Source: GCA-002793235 sp965267355 (GTDB lineage: Bacteria > Bacteroidota > Bacteroidia > Flavobacteriales_E > Vicingaceae). Taken from it: 64,000 bases of DNA. Shown here piece after piece: positions 63,648 through 64,000 of the stretch; the stretch's first letter is position 1; every line of letters starts with the position of its first letter. Where the stretch lies: positions 1,426,001-1,490,000 of the forward strand of contig OZ253956.1 of the NCBI GenBank assembly GCA_965267355.1, read 5' to 3'. The notes under the pieces are model-generated. The model had not been told where the DNA came from. It saw nothing but the letters and a program-made list of their open reading frames with translations, and did no database searches. Both the position numbers and the translations under genes were made by a program.

Positions 63648-64000
63648 ATGGAAAAGAAAGATATAACCAAAGGAGGAGAGTTTTTAATCAAAGAAACTAA
63701 AGCGGAAAACGTTTTCATCCCAGAAGAGTTTGATGAAGAACAAAAAATGATAGCCGATACTTGTTATGATTTTGTGGTGAAAGAAATTGACCCAAATTTA
63801 GACAGGATAGACAATATGGAAGAAGGGCTTACTGAAAGTTTACTGGATAAAGCAGGTGAATTGGGTATGTTAGGTATTTCAGTTCCTGAAAAGTTGGGTG
63901 GCTTTGGAAAAAACTTTGTAACAGGTATGTTAGCCACAGAGGCTTTAGGGGGATCACATTCTTTTGCTGTATCAATTTCAGCACATACAGGTATAGGTAC
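63648..64000 (+). CDS. fadE: Acyl-CoA dehydrogenase, N-terminal part (3' partial)
   Basis: Starts at ATG 63648 and runs off the window edge after 117 residues. The visible part is the N-terminal helical domain of the acyl-CoA dehydrogenase family: FDEEQKMIADTCYDFVVKEIDP, GELGMLGISVPEKLGGFGKN, and ATEALGGSHSFAVSISAHTGIG. The flavin and catalytic-base regions lie outside. A lysine-rich leader (MEKKDITKGGEFLIKETKAENVF) as in the long FadE-type family of Gram-positives and Bacteroidota precedes it. It is the fourth enzyme-operon gene, giving the order fadN, fadA, fadE. Confidence 0.88.
   Translation, partial: MEKKDITKGGEFLIKETKAENVFIPEEFDEEQKMIADTCYDFVVKEIDPNLDRIDNMEEGLTESLLDKAGELGMLGISVPEKLGGFGKNFVTGMLATEALGGSHSFAVSISAHTGIG

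Overview
This is a low-G+C, gene-dense stretch of a Bacteroidota chromosome, most likely a marine-type member of the Flavobacteriales. The signs are six secreted proteins with type IX secretion (T9SS) C-terminal sorting domains, a PorP/SprF protein, a Porin_10 outer-membrane protein, near absence of Shine-Dalgarno sequences, and promoters of the TTG-N~20-TAnnTTTG type. The content is core genome plus lineage-typical surface proteins. I see no phage, integrase, insertion sequence, CRISPR array or replication origin.

Layout. 1-4207: end of a porin, then a dCMP deaminase, a C-terminal processing protease, a conserved unknown, a PolB-like exonuclease and a lipoprotein. 4345-9546: a fused oligopeptide ABC ATPase and radA, facing a TPR/SpoIIE phosphatase and the initiator tRNA. 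9755-12295: a T9SS type B adhesin-like protein. 12342-15147: era, der and a coiled-coil membrane protein. 15221-19348 (minus): an M43 metalloprotease, an SDR and a cystathionine gamma-synthase-type enzyme. 19509-25130: a small secreted protein, a 1416-residue Ig-like repeat protein and PorP/SprF, apparently one operon. 25167-28430 (minus): a tandem-repeat T9SS protein and gdhA.

28604-36655 holds a complete trpEGDCFBA operon, extended by a DAHP synthase and a TRIC-family membrane protein. It is preceded by a classical attenuator: an 18-residue leader peptide with three consecutive Trp codons, a candidate antiterminator and a strong terminator. 36743-46428: a polyprenol-phosphate mannosyltransferase, obg, a minus-strand serine hydrolase-lipB-sugar isomerase group, a GT9 glycosyltransferase, two T9SS type A proteins, an esterase and a DUF983 protein. 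46517-54793: an ABC-F protein, a ChaN-like protein, tRNA-Leu, tig, clpP, eno, a candidate small RNA and gltA. 54905-58422: an ABC-2 exporter pair and a sigma-54 activator-like response regulator with no DNA-binding domain.

58523-64000: a small secreted protein, then a fatty-acid beta-oxidation operon (MarR regulator, FadN-type bifunctional enzyme, a four-helix-bundle protein, FadA thiolase and the start of a FadE-type acyl-CoA dehydrogenase). A clear 14-bp inverted repeat lies in its control region and is a likely operator for the MarR protein.

The strongest regulatory finding is the trp attenuator. Next are the MarR operator, a promoter-plus-terminator unit between eno and gltA that could encode a small RNA, promoters lying so close to start codons that transcripts should be almost leaderless, and higher-order repeats inside the surface proteins. 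All functional calls come from reading motifs in the sequence; no database search was made.
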